A stretch of 64,000 nt of DNA from Zygaena filipendulae (lineage: Eukaryota > Arthropoda > Insecta > Lepidoptera > Zygaenidae), in contig OU015659.1 of assembly GCA_907165275.2 (NCBI GenBank), forward strand, positions 5,870,501-5,934,500, in the 5' to 3' direction. The translations under genes and the position numbers were made by a program. The number at the start of each line of letters is the position of its first letter. Position 1 is the stretch's first letter. This document shows positions 1 to 12,200 of the stretch, in pieces. The notes under the pieces are model-generated. The model was not told the DNA's origin. It searched no databases and saw only the letters and a list, made by a program, of their open reading frames with translations.

Positions 1-929
1 TAAAACTGGAGACATGGCTATAGGTCTATAGTCACCAGGATCAGTGCCAGATTTTCCTGGTTTAAGGACGGGAACTATGACAAAATTTTTCCATTCTTCT
101 GGCGGAAAATATTACATTGATAAGCTCTAATACGTATTTTTTAGAGTCAGAACCCATATTTTTAAAAAAGGAATATGGTATTCCATCTATCCCCGGAGAA
201 GAATCCCTTAGATGATCTAGTACTAGATTGAATTCTTTTAAGGAAAAAGGAATTTCCATCTGGCTTGTTACCGAAGAGTTATGCCTAGGGAGTGATATTA
301 TAGGGATTTCATCACGCGATGGGACTGATGGTGGAGCTAACTTATCAGCGAAGCCATCCAGCCAAGCAGAAGGTTCCCCATAGGTAGTTTTTGAATCTTC
401 AACAAAAGCGCCGCGAAATTTTTTGATACGATTCCAGACAATAGAAGCGGGAGAACGAGGAGAAAGACTCTCACAAAACTTAAACCAGCTCTGTTTCTTT
501 TTTTTCGAGAGAACCTGTTTGGTTTGGGCTGCAACTTTTTGGTAGTTTAAATAATTATCTAAAGTCATATGAAATTTGTAAGCCCTTTCAGCTTTTTTCC
601 GAGACTTGACTATATTAGTGCATTCTTCGTCCCACCAAGGAGGCGAAGGCACATTTTTAGGGAAAGAAGTCTTAGTTGGAATTGAAGCGTTTGCCGAGAA
701 TGTTATATCTTCAATGAGCTGCGAGTAAATATGCTGAACATTATCAGGAGAGATAACCTGCTGGTTAAGTTGGATTTTCTGGTGTAAAGTTTTAGAATAA
801 AGTTCCCAGTTAGCTTTAGATGTTCTGAACTTAAGTAATGAGTTGGGTTTGGTTGCTGAAACTTTTAAATCGGGCAGAGTTAGTAGGATCGGATAGTGGT
901 CACTCACTCTAGTTAATTTGTGGTTTCAC
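1..929 (-). pseudogene. Jockey-type non-LTR retrotransposon ORF2 fragment
   Basis: The minus strand from about 929 to 62 encodes the end of an endonuclease domain (VSDHYPIL), a linker with PPWWDEECT and a Lys-rich helix, then the start of a reverse transcriptase (SSPGIDGIPYSFFKN). This order is that of Jockey/I-clade LINE ORF2. At the run of A at 106-109 the frame shifts, and the reverse transcriptase continues in another frame (PPEEWKNFVIVPVLKPGK, then YRPIAM) to the window edge at 1. The catalytic Y/FADD motif would lie outside the window. A stop at 927-929 ends the open frame on its 5' side, so most of the endonuclease is missing. It is a truncated, frameshifted retrotransposon copy, not a host gene. 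Confidence 0.88.
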
Positions 930-946
930 TCACAAATTAACTAGAG
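907..946. repeat. short hairpin at the LINE 5' boundary
   Basis: CTCTAGTTAATTTGTG at 907-922 is followed after 8 bases by its exact reverse complement at 931-946. It lies exactly where the LINE open frame ends, so it may mark an inverted rearrangement made when the retrotransposon inserted. Confidence 0.7.
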
Positions 947-1986
947 CGAAAGCCGTATCGAAAACGCGTGTCACGTTTGTCTTCGTTATTTCAGTCACTT
1001 CTGGCTTTCAAGAGAGCCAAGTTTTAACTTGGGGACTCAGAAGAATTCTTCTGAGCTTGGGGAACAATCTAACATTGTCATTGGCGTTTCGCCATAATTG
1101 AAGAAGTAGATGAAGAGATTTTACTATTGAGAAACATTGTCATTGGCAAATTATAATGGGGAGTTTTCCGATTAGCTCTAATGCCTTCGCAAGATAGCGT
1201 AACGAGCGTAGTTGACCACTCTGTCAAATTTAGAGATGCGTAAAATGGGGTATTTAGAAACCTAAAATAAACGGTGATGATGTAATTATGGTGTAATTAT
1301 TATAAAGTTTTAGTTTATTTTACAAAATTTTGATGGTGATATTATTTTGATGGTTTTTACTAGTATCCATACTAATTATTCGTAATATTTAGTTACTTAG
1401 CTTCACAAAAATTCAAGATTGTAAAATATAATACTTTGCTTAATTTGCTGATAACACTAAAAAAGATAATGTGGTCTTCGTTAGGCATTTTTTTGGGAAA
1501 TAAGGCTCTGTTTCGAAATAAATGGACACCTCTGTATAAACGGCACACGAACCATGCATAGTTTATGCCTATAATATTTTTAACAATGTTTTAGTAAGGT
1601 TAGTCGGATTTTTCTAAAGGTGACTGACAGTGACAGCTCATAATGCCGCTGTTGCTTGCAAGTCGCTTGACAGTATGGTCAAAATTTTGCCACCGCCATC
1701 TATTATTTAATAAAGAACTAAAAATAAGTACCTCTTGGAAAACTCCCCAGACGCCATTATTAAAGAAGAAGAAGAATTAACTAGACTTATGTCTAGTTTC
1801 ACTTGTTCGTGGTTTTAAGTCTATGATTTGTCAGATACCAATCTAGGAAATTGGAAGGTATAATCGAAGTTAGAACAGTTAGATTCCAATTTAGTGAGAT
1901 TGGAGGGTCCCAATTGATTTCTTCCCAAATTGGTTACGATTTAGGACAGTGTAATCGCGTTGTTCAAATTTTGGATCGGTGAGTGA
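947..1986. other. non-coding stretch, no gene seen
   Basis: No supported gene. A 12-base inverted pair, GGGGAGTTTTCC at 1158-1169 and its reverse complement at 1737-1748, could be the ends of an old ~590-bp element, but no target-site duplication is visible. The rest is AT-rich sequence I cannot assign. Confidence 0.4.
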
Positions 1987-2076
1987 GAGAAAGAGCGAGT
2001 GATCACACTTCACTAAAATGTACCCTAAAATGAACTTAGGGTACAATTTAGTGTAGTGTGATCACTCGCTCTCTCG
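1987..2076. repeat. 90-bp imperfect palindrome
   Basis: The left arm begins GAGCGAGTGATCACAC near 1993 and ends TACCCTAA at 2028. The right arm begins TTAGGGTAC at 2036 and ends GATCACTCGCTCTCTC near 2075. Arms of about 36-40 bases are separated by only about 7 bases. It is most likely a fold-back MITE or the fused ends of one. Confidence 0.75.
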
Positions 2077-3014
2077 TATCTGATTCACTATCCTTCTCGC
2101 CATATATTTACTATACTTCTCCCCAAATTCATTTTCAGTCACGACTGCTTTACGGAAAAACGTATTTTTGTCTTTTTCACGCCAGCTTAAGCACGGTTCA
2201 ATATAAAAAATACTTCGTTCTTACCTAATGTTCCACGACACACACTTTCATATTATACAAAAAATGAAAAGGATACACGTAGTACACAGTCATTTGTATT
2301 TATACCAGCTTTTGCATGCTAATGAATTGGTAATAATATTGATTGGGACTACAAACAACATTACAACGATTTTGCTCCAGCATTTTTTTAGTGATACTTT
2401 TTTTTGGAATTGAATTTATTTTTTTTCACTTACTTGCTACTTGCTATTTTTCAGAATCTGATCTGGCAACTCTGCTTGATGCTCACTCAGACAATGGCTA
2501 AAGGCCTAGTTGCCAAGCCTTATTAAAAATTAAAAAAAACTCACTCAGACAGAATGCGTCAATGCGAAATTGTTCGCGGCATTTGAGCAAAATAGACTGA
2601 CCAGTTTTATTTCTTTGTTTTACAAATTAGTTTATCGTGGTTAATACTGTGTACTTAAACGTGGTGAGATTTGCATAATAGTGATTCATTAGTGATGGAC
2701 AGTGGGTGGAAACAGTGAAAAAAGATGAAATGGGGTGTTCGCTGGGAAGTTATCGTTTTACTATATAACTTCCTACAAAGCATCCCATTAAGGTCCAATT
2801 GTGAAGAATTGCTTCTAGAAGTTCCGGGAAAGCATCAAAATGCATCTCACCTATGCATGAAGATATCTGAACTGGATGTATGGTCTTAAATTCCTTAGAC
2901 TTTCCAATAAAGGGTAAAAACAAAAAAAGTTGCACAGATGTGAGACGAGGACGACAGACACTAGATGACAGAGAGAAGGTAATCACTACGTGCTAGATGA
3001 CTAGACACTAGAGT

Positions 3015-3047
3015 TCAGTTGAATTTTGTGGCTTATGTGTGTGGACG
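3015..3047 (+). promoter_or_regulatory. candidate TATA-less core promoter (Inr plus DPE-like)
   Basis: TCAGTT at 3015-3020 fits the arthropod initiator, and GGACG at 3043-3047 fits the DPE consensus but sits one base off the strict spacing. It lies about 200 bases upstream of the ATG of the five-exon gene, a plausible 5' UTR length. There is no TATA box nearby. The motifs are short and could occur by chance. Confidence 0.22.
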
Positions 3048-3224
3048 TGTATTCGGTATGATCATTAACTGTACGTATGTAAATACGTAAAAAACTTTTT
3101 ATCAGACAGTGTTTTAAAGGTTTAAATTTTTATTAAATGTAGTTTTAATTAAGTACTTAATCTACAACAAAGAACTTAAACTTTTTGGACTTGTTCTTTA
3201 AGTTAAGAAGGTGAAAAAATTAAG

Positions 3225-3279
3225 ATGTTCAAACAAATATTCAGTTTTTGGTTGATGTGCCTCGTGCTTAATATTACAG
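3225..3279 (+). CDS. exon 1 of the secreted cysteine-rich protein gene
   Basis: Encodes the signal peptide (18 codons plus one base). The ATG has A at -3 (AAGATG), and an in-frame TAA lies 21 bases upstream. The donor is ACAG|GTAATG. Putting the whole signal peptide in a separate first exon before a very long intron is common in insect secreted-protein genes. Confidence 0.82.
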
Positions 3280-6200
3280 GTAATGTAATCATTTCATCAA
3301 TTGAAGTTTGTTTTGTTTACATTTCCAATTTTAATTAAGAATCATTTCGTAAAACTAGGTACTTTTTATGAAATTGTATTAAACTCGGTTTCACAAAAAA
3401 ATTGTACCTACCTACACTATTCTTAGTGTACCTACCTACTAAATTGAAACTAGGCAAGAGAAACAAAATTAGGTAATATCTAAAATCGACTGTCGTCCTT
3501 AATAATTCCATGCTTGTAAACTGCAGATAAACAGATTTCCTAAGATTTTTTGGAATTCAAAACGTAGTGATCCCAAGATTTTTTGGAACTTTTCTATAAG
3601 AAATTGCAACTTTCTGGCGCACTATTCCGAATCCGAACGTTTCAATTTTCAAACATCACAACTTTTCTTGCTAACTAGGTAGGTACCTACTCACGTTTTT
3701 CTCGAAAATTCTGTGATGATCTTCAAATTAAGAACGTGTTTCCTGTAGGCTGTAGCGCAAATAATTTAGGTAATAGGTACCTACCTACGTTCTTTAGTTA
3801 TCCTGTAGTTTAGTAGGTACAATTTTTAAGGTAGCTGCATCGTCTCATTACATAGGTAACAGTCAACAGATACTTAATATAATACCATAAGCCTTATAGT
3901 ATTATATTAAGTGGACGCAGATAAGCGATAACATGTTAACCCACAAAATTAAGTTATTGATACAGAACGATTTATTGAGAGTTAGGGAACGTTTTTTAAT
4001 TATTTGTTTACTTTATTACATTGTTTAAGTATGTAACTAAATGTTGAATATAAAAAACGTTGACAGAAAATGGCGCTATAATTTTAAAACAATTTTTTTT
4101 TTCCAAAATTTCTTCAGTGTGGGTTAACACACTATTGCTTATCTATGTCCAAGTATCTGTATACCTTATGGCATAAGGTTGGTATACCTACCTGTATTTC
4201 ATTCTTATATTTTACAGATTGCTAAATATCTCTTTATGCAATACCATAATATAAATTATACATATTTACTTAGCGACTTCTGCATAAAAAAATGAAGTGT
4301 TAATTTCGACAACAATATTACGATAAACAACGAAAATGTTTTTGACATCAACGTACGATAATTAATGATTATTATGTTACCAAATAATCTCTGTTATGAT
4401 TAAGCTGTTCCAAGGTTAACGGGGGATGTGTTTACAACGAAATAGGTAGGCACTAGGCACTAGGCAGGTGTTAAAATATAACGCGGTGTTGTAGGGTCAT
4501 TGCGCCGGTTGGCGGCCTTTTAGTCGCCTTCCCAACTTTGCTCCTTAAAATTAATATAATATGTCCATATTTCAAGTTCTGATTGTTTCTGTAGGGGTAG
4601 CAAATATAATCAAGTTTTTTTTCGAATTAAGTATTGAAGGAAGATTCAATCAGTTTTTTTTTAAATAAATAATTACCTGAAATTTACCCAAAATGCCGGT
4701 TGACGGCCACTTTTTTTGGTTTGCGGCCACCCTAGAGTTAGTTTGCGGCCGCCAGGTTTACGTACAATAATTAATTATTGACTTACGAATATCTCATACT
4801 TTTTTGAGATTTTCGCACACTTTTCACCATATACTTATCCTATTATAAATTTCCACATCGTTGGACATAATATGATCGCGATTGTTACTGAAATGCCGTC
4901 ACACTTAAAAAGCGTGTATCTTCTGAGTATTCGTCCCTTTCATACCTTTAACTGTTCTAACATCTCTTATTTTCACAGGGTTTGTTCTTCTAATCTGACG
5001 TCTCACACTACACTACAATTTTGTCTCTACCTCTACAGTATTTTCCCTTCTCCTCTCAACTCACCTCCGTTTTTAATTTCTGCAACCATTCTTCCCTCTG
5101 TACTTTCTTCTCTCCTTCCTCTACTTTATTTTCCTTCCTTTTTTCCTTTCACGAAACTCTTTTCTTAAGCTCTAATGCATTTATTCTTCTTCCATACCCC
5201 TTACACACTACACTTTCATATTATATAGGTACTGATGTTATTCTTGTCTTGTTGTTAAACATATTACATTACTATCACTGCAAATAATGAAATAAAACAC
5301 TAAAATAGTTTAATAAATCAATGTGTATTTTAACGAATTAAGTTTGGTGTTTTATTTAACATTTTGTTCTTAATATATGTATATGATTCAAAGTTTTAAT
5401 ACTCCCACTGCTATGAATCCATAATTTAAAACTAGTATTGAAAATAATCAACATTTTCTTTTTATATGATAATTATAATAATTCCAGTTCACGAAACCAC
5501 AGTCGAATCGTTTCTTCGGTCACCCTCGCACAAGCTTTGTTGATGCTTTCTGCAGATGTAACTGATATTTTAGGGTGTCTTCTTAGACCAACGGGCTTAC
5601 TATGAGCTCTTAAAGCAGAACCTAAATTGGATCGCTCTGCTTTATCGCCTGCTTAAAGGTGGTAGTCTTAAAGCAATTCAATTTAGGTTTTGCTTTAAGA
5701 GCTCATAGCACAGGACCAGGACGATCATCCTTTCAAGTTGAAAGGGTTCGGCTTGCTTAAATCTTTCAAAATTTTTTGCACAGTATCTAACAGTTCTGAT
5801 TTCTTGACTCGAAAACCACATTTTGCTATATTTATAAGCCATTCTACAACTTTTTTTTTCGCCTTGTTCTCCCAACACTGGCTCGGGGCCCTGTTTTTTT
5901 AGTTCGTCAGTCCTTCTGCCACTTAATCGATCTTAAATTATTGTACATTTCGGAATTCCAAATTTACGAGATGCTTCCCTGATTGGGATTTGGACTTCGA
6001 GAATTTCCTCTAATGCCTGTTCTAGGGATTGAGGAGCGTAAGTCGCAGTTTTTTTGTGTTTTTTGGTAGACATCTGTAAAAAGATGTCTGTTTGAAAGAA
6101 GTGGCCATAAACTGACATCTCTATTTTCAATAGTCAGATTCTCAGGTCAGATTACGGCCGTCTTCTTTCATATGATTGCCAGACGGCCGCAAACCTGATT

Positions 6201-9200
6201 TGTTTTGTAAGCATGTGTTAGTATCCGGCCACATTATAGCTATAAATCCGTATTAAATTATATTTTGGCGGCCGTGAACTAACCATAGCATTTAAGCCAA
6301 CCCCAACAATAAAAAATGTTGCACAAAACTAAAGGTTATTTACTTTAATAATAGAAAAGAAGACAAACTAATCTCACCCAGTGAGTTAGAACTGCGGCCA
6401 CCCCGGCCGTATACCAACTTTACTAAAAAATCCTTGTGTTGGTTGGCGGCCACCAAATAAAACTGGTATTAAAGTAATTTACTCGCAAATTAAATGCAAA
6501 ATTAAGTAAAGCAAATAGCTATGATCACCCAAAAACAATCACAATAGTAATAAGTAATCGTAAACTTTAAATACTTACTTTTAAAGCGGGACCTGTTTGC
6601 TATTTTTTGCGCAGCTTTGCGTACGTTTGTGCGCTGGTAGCGCGGCTAATAAAATGAACGATTTATTTCCGGCACATGGATTAGGAAAACCGACCAATTT
6701 GATTAAGCATTACATTTTGCAACTATCCTACTTTTTAAAGAGCCATAACACGTTGGGATGGATGGGATAGAATTCTTATTATTGTAATATTTAGGCGGTT
6801 GGAGCTCTAAAAGGCCGCAAAATAACGCAGGGCCGCGATCCAGCGTAATGACCCTACCTAATATATTTTAATTTATTATACCTAAGTATGTAGGTACGTT
6901 GTTGAATTTATTATATCAATATTTTCTGTCCAACTACTTTATTAATATACGCTTTTTATATAGGTATATATGTATATTAGGGTGGTCCTTATTTTTCGAC
7001 TTTTGAAGTATCCCCGGGGCACTTTCTCATTTGATTATATACCTCGAAATATGAAATAAGCTTTTTTGTTTTTTTTTTTTTTGTTAAGATTTAGAGGTCG
7101 CTACCAGCTGTCAAGCATTTTACAAAAGGCGTTGAAGGACATCTTAAATGATGATTTCATTAATGTTTCATTTAGGTGTTTATATAACATTTTACAATCG
7201 TTTCTTAGCCTCTTCTCCCCTCGACCTCTCTTCTGTACCCGGTCCGCACTTCAGGGGCCTTATTCACTATGCCCATAACACGGCGTGTTAAGATAACGCG
7301 CCACAAAAATTATCTTTCCCTCGTTCTCAAAGAACTTCACTTGATCAAAATATGTATATAATTATACAATATTTCTAATACAGAATAATATCTTCTAATA
7401 TTTGGGCATCTGGAACGTATAAGATTACGTTTTTGGGACGCGCGTTATGGGCAATGGTCATAGTGAATAAGGGCTCTGTTCTTAAGTCTTTAACGAGAGC
7501 GCACGTGTTTTATTTGTGGTCATATTAACGTGTTTCCACTTGCAATGGCGCCTACAAGTAGCGGACTCAGTAAAGCTACTAGAAATCAAAGTAAGGTTTG
7601 GCTTATTTTTTTTCTACTACCTAGATGAAGAAAAGAAAAGCATTCGTAAAGCTTGCCGAGTAATAAATTTGTGGGAAAAATCTAGTATACCAATTCAATT
7701 AAAAAAACATGTCATCAGTAAAATTTAAAAACTATAAGAATCTAAATAAAAATAAAGAAAACAAGAAAAAACGTTCAGAAGCATTAAAGAAAAAAGAACA
7801 AAACTGGCAACAAAAATTAGAAGATGATTAGTTGAACAATTGTTTCAAGCCTCTACTGGTTGGTCAGCACCAAGAAACGACTTACAATTAGGTATTGAAA
7901 GACCTTAAAGCCTTTGAAAGCTTTAACAAAAATATAGCTACTGTTAACTAATTACAACCAATTAAAGAAAAGAGTACCTATAGGAAAACGTACCCTAGTA
8001 CTAACAAATCAACTCTTGTATCTTAAAAATAAATGATTTAAATATCTACATAATATCTTAATTCATAACAACAATAATTTTGTAATATTTTTTAAGTCCT
8101 GGCTATAGGTAAAACTAAAAGAATCTAACAAAAACATATCTTGAGTTTTTAATTAAAATTCAAACCTTGGTAGCGACCTCTAAATGTCATTTACTGAAAT
8201 ACTTTCTTATGGTATATTATCAAATTAAGTGAAATTTAAAAATTTAAAAATTCCGCGAAATTAAAGATTTTTTTTTCTTCCGAATAAGGGTCATCCTAAT
8301 GTATATAATTATATCAAATTGGTTCATCACAACTCATAATATATAAGTAGGGATAAAATGTTTCTTTTTAAATATAATCAGTTCAATTGTATATTCTCAA
8401 AGTGATTTTATCATATTTAATTTATGACCTACCTAAACCTAACCTATTTTAAAGCTAATAAGTAATATAAAATGTCAATAACAAGTCTTTAAGGGATATT
8501 TTTCAAATCCTATAAGTCACGTATTTGATCGTTACGGTTAGATTTCATACAAATTTAAATTTATATTTTCACACAATATCACCTAAGCACTCAAATATTT
8601 ATTCATCTGATTTTTTTTCTGCGTAATCTTTTGTATTCGTGGAATAAAAAATAACGTAGCAGCTGTAAGATTGTTTCGTTAATAAGTTCTAAAATTGAAA
8701 TGGAATAAGCGATCGTAGTGTGCGAAAATAATAGCCACTCTCCTAAAAAGCATCTTCATAAATATTTATATCGAAGGTATAGAATATGTTAAAATGGGAT
8801 GAAAACTAATTTTTGATCAGTGAACGTCATGTCGAGAGAAAAACTTATAAGGTTAAGTAGCTACTAATAGGAGTAATAGGTATGTTTGGTACACCCACAT
8901 TTGACGTCACGCCGCGCCGCCGCCGCGCCGTCGCGTCGCGTCGGAAATCGGGATTGCTTACTAGTCTATTTTCATATTTTAGCCGGTTGTTGTTTATATT
9001 GAGGTGTGTCTCTGGGCTATTGCCAATTTTTCAGACGCCTATTATGTTTTACGGTGGAAAGATAGTAGGTATACCGTATACGTGTGGTTGATCATCAACC
9101 GTTGATGCTAAACGTTAATATCACGTTATATCCGCAACAATAATACATTTCATTCATTGATATATTAATATTATATATCTCATATATATCAATGATTTCA

Positions 9201-12200
9201 TCACAAGCTCAGGAAATAAATGTAAAAAAAAAACTAATGTTTGCCCGAGTTGAAGACGAGAGTCAGCAGTCGGCACGAGTTGGAATCTCAGTCCCGTAGC
9301 AATCAGCACGTGTATTGAACACACGCACGTGTATACTGTATATACGTAGAATATTTAGGAGGAATATATAGGTACATAATAATATTATATAAATATATAA
9401 TAATATATAAATAAAAATAAATACATATATATCCAATAAACGCGAACTGTATAATGAACAAGTTATTACAAATAAGTACCTACATATAAATAAAATTGAA
9501 GTGTCTGTTTGTAATTCCAAAGGCTGCTTTTCACTAAATGCATATGAAAGTATTACGGTAGTTACAGGAAAAAATTAATTTTATAAATTTCCTCTCTGTT
9601 TCTCTGTCTGTTTGTTTGTTCTGGCTAATCTCTGAAATGGCTGGGACTTTCACTGGCAGATAGCTGATGTTATAAGGCTACTTATACATATTTTAGAAAA
9701 AAATAGTCCTCGCGAGAATTCCGAAACTCACGCGGGTGAAACCGCGGGACATTTATAATAATTAATATGAAAAAAAATGAAAAAGCGTTTATTAAAGACA
9801 AAATACAATGTTATACGATAAGGGAGCACTAGTCCCTAAACTAGGATTCCGTGTGTTTTAGGGACCATGCAGTCTCCTACAAATATATCCAATTAACCAA
9901 CCAGTACAGAGGATTTAATATCTAAAAGTACAAGTTACGAGACCACACCAAAGCATACTAACGACCAAGTGTGTGACCTCATAGTGAGAAAAAATGAGAT
10001 CAAAAATGAGATTAAACCAAATGTCAAAACAGAAGAAGTGGCAGAAGTAATGTGCCCACAATAAGAATAATGGGAACATTATAAAGAGTCAGCAGTGCAG
10101 ACTCTGTATCACTATTGTTCACTCCTAATGTTTCGCTCTTTTCAGTTTTAGGAGTTGAATTTTCAAAAGCCCTGAAATGGCCTGAAAGAATTTTTAATAT
10201 TCATGACTTCGAAACTAACGGTATAGTTCCATACAAACTTTCACATCCCTTTTAAGACTTTTTGTTGAATTTCCGATGACCACTTTTCGGTTTACTCTCG
10301 ACGGACGGTAGAGCCAAAAGAATTTCTTCCTTTGCAAAGTGCAAAATATGAATTGTATTAGGTCCGGCAGTTTGTCACGCATTCGTGACTATAAATATAA
10401 TTTGCCTTTCTGTAGGGTATATACGAAAATATAACCTATCCATTCATTATTTGAGCGTAATAGGTAACTATGGTGATTAATAGAATATATTTTATTATAT
10501 ATCGAATGTGTAATTACCGATACGCGGCGCTCTGCTGCATCTGCACACTACACATTATTCCCCTGATTGATTCAATGACTCCCTCATGAATATCGATAAT
10601 ACACGATGCACCGCCATTTCAAGAGTATATAGAGAGGTGAATTCGCATTTAGTATTAATATATTTTACATCTATATAGCTTTTTATGTCTGATTATTGTT
10701 GACTAGTTATTCGTCGCGGTCTCACGCGCCGTGCGCGTTTATTTCAGTTTTCCCACGGAAACGGCATAAAAATACCCGATGTCCTTTTCTCTACTATTTA
10801 TGGGAACTCGTTCTCAAAAAGATGTGATGTTTTCTAATTATAAATCAGACTTACTTACTTGTTTTTGGGAATAAGGTAATAATTATAAATCAATAGTCAT
10901 TTTCTCAGATTGAGTTAAGAGATTTCTTTTTATTATTATTATATAAGACAAAAGTGCGAAGATGATCAAATTCCTGCTGAATTTCATGAGTGTTATACTG
11001 TTATAGGTAGGTACGGGACGAGACGTGACTCGGAAAATTTGTTACGTAGGTATATGTTTAATGTTTATTTTCTCACGAGATGGCTAATTGCTAAGAGTTT
11101 CGCTTCGGGATATATTCAGAAATGAGAAAATCCGCAGGAGAACCAACGTTGCCGCAGCCCGAAGAATAGCGAGCCTCAAGTGGCCGAGGGTGGGGCACAT
11201 CGCTCGAAGAACTGATGAGCGATGGAGCAAGAAAGAGTGGTGACCACGACCACGAACCACAAGACGTGACGTGAGTAGGCCCGCTCATAGTGGATCGATG
11301 ACCTGGTGAAGGTTGCGGGACGCCATTGGATGCCGCAAGCGCAGCACCGGTCGTTGTGGCGATCCTTGGGGGAAGCCTATGTCTTGCAGTGACCGTCTTT
11401 TGGCTGATGATGATGATGATCTATTACATCAATATTCAACATAGAATTTGACTTTTAAGTAGGTATTATTTAAAAAAGTTTTGATCCACATCCATCAGGC
11501 TTACTGACAACAGTCAACAGTTTCAAATGAAACGGAGATGTAATAACGCGATAGTTAACTGCTGTGATTGGGACAATAGAATCATTAAGTACGGTAGGCA
11601 CGGTACAATTTATAATGATTGTCAAACAAACGTTATAAATACGATACGAGAAATCTTCGTTGACCGCCACATAGTAAAGTTTATTAGAAAATGTGGTGTA
11701 GTTTTGCGGCATAATATTTATTTGTAGCAATTACAATAGTTTTCTACTTCTGCTTTTAAAACCGCTAGGTTGTTTACACTGTGATAGAGTTTTATGACAA
11801 TCGATACAGTACAGTACCTAACTATAAAAATATTAGTTATAATAGAAATTTATTCCTGCGTAACAAGCACAGAGTTCTACTGTAAGATTGTCTTAAAAAT
11901 AGTTAGGTATATGACAGTTCAAACAACTTATTTTCGTAGTTAGATGACTACAATATGGATAAAGCCTATCGAGCTATTCTTTCTGCAGCCGCGGGCTAAT
12001 CGTGATTTATTGGGTACAGGCTACAGTCTGTGGGTACACCTAACGTATAGTTCGGAAGCGCGATTCCGGTCAGATGAAATTGTTTTATCCAAATTTATTA
12101 CGCACACGAAGGCGTGCTTAACATTTTCCGTTTTCATATCTGTAAACCTTTAAATAAATAGCTATCATTATTATGGCAAATGTTCAAATGGATTTATGCG

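Larger units (their letters stand above)
4494..6854. mobile_element. pogo-like DNA transposon, non-autonomous, 2.36 kb
   Basis: The ends form an inverted repeat, GGGTCATTGCGCCGG at 4494 and, on the other strand from 6854, GGGTCATTACGCTGG, about 24 bases with four mismatches and continuing into GCGGCC. Both ends abut a TA dinucleotide, the target duplication of the Tc1-mariner/pogo group. Inside, remnants of a pogo/Tigger transposase lie on the minus strand. Roughly ten GCGGCC-type words cluster near both ends (for example near 4512, 4697, 4723, 4744, 6174, 6269, 6392, 6444 and 6831) and may be repeated transposase binding sites. Confidence 0.85.
6978..8298. mobile_element. 1.32-kb DNA transposon with 8-bp TSD, superfamily uncertain
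   Basis: ATGTATAT occurs directly before the left end (6970-6977) and directly after the right end (8299-8306). The ends are imperfect inverted repeats, TAGGGTGGTCCTTATT and TAGGATGACCCTTATT. The symmetry goes deeper: TTTGATTATATACC / TTTGATAATATACC about 50-80 bases in, and an 18-base match ATTTAGAGGTCGCTACCA at about 110-130 from each end. An 8-bp duplication fits hAT-like or P/Merlin-like elements. A degraded reading frame and a nested MITE lie inside. Confidence 0.82.
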
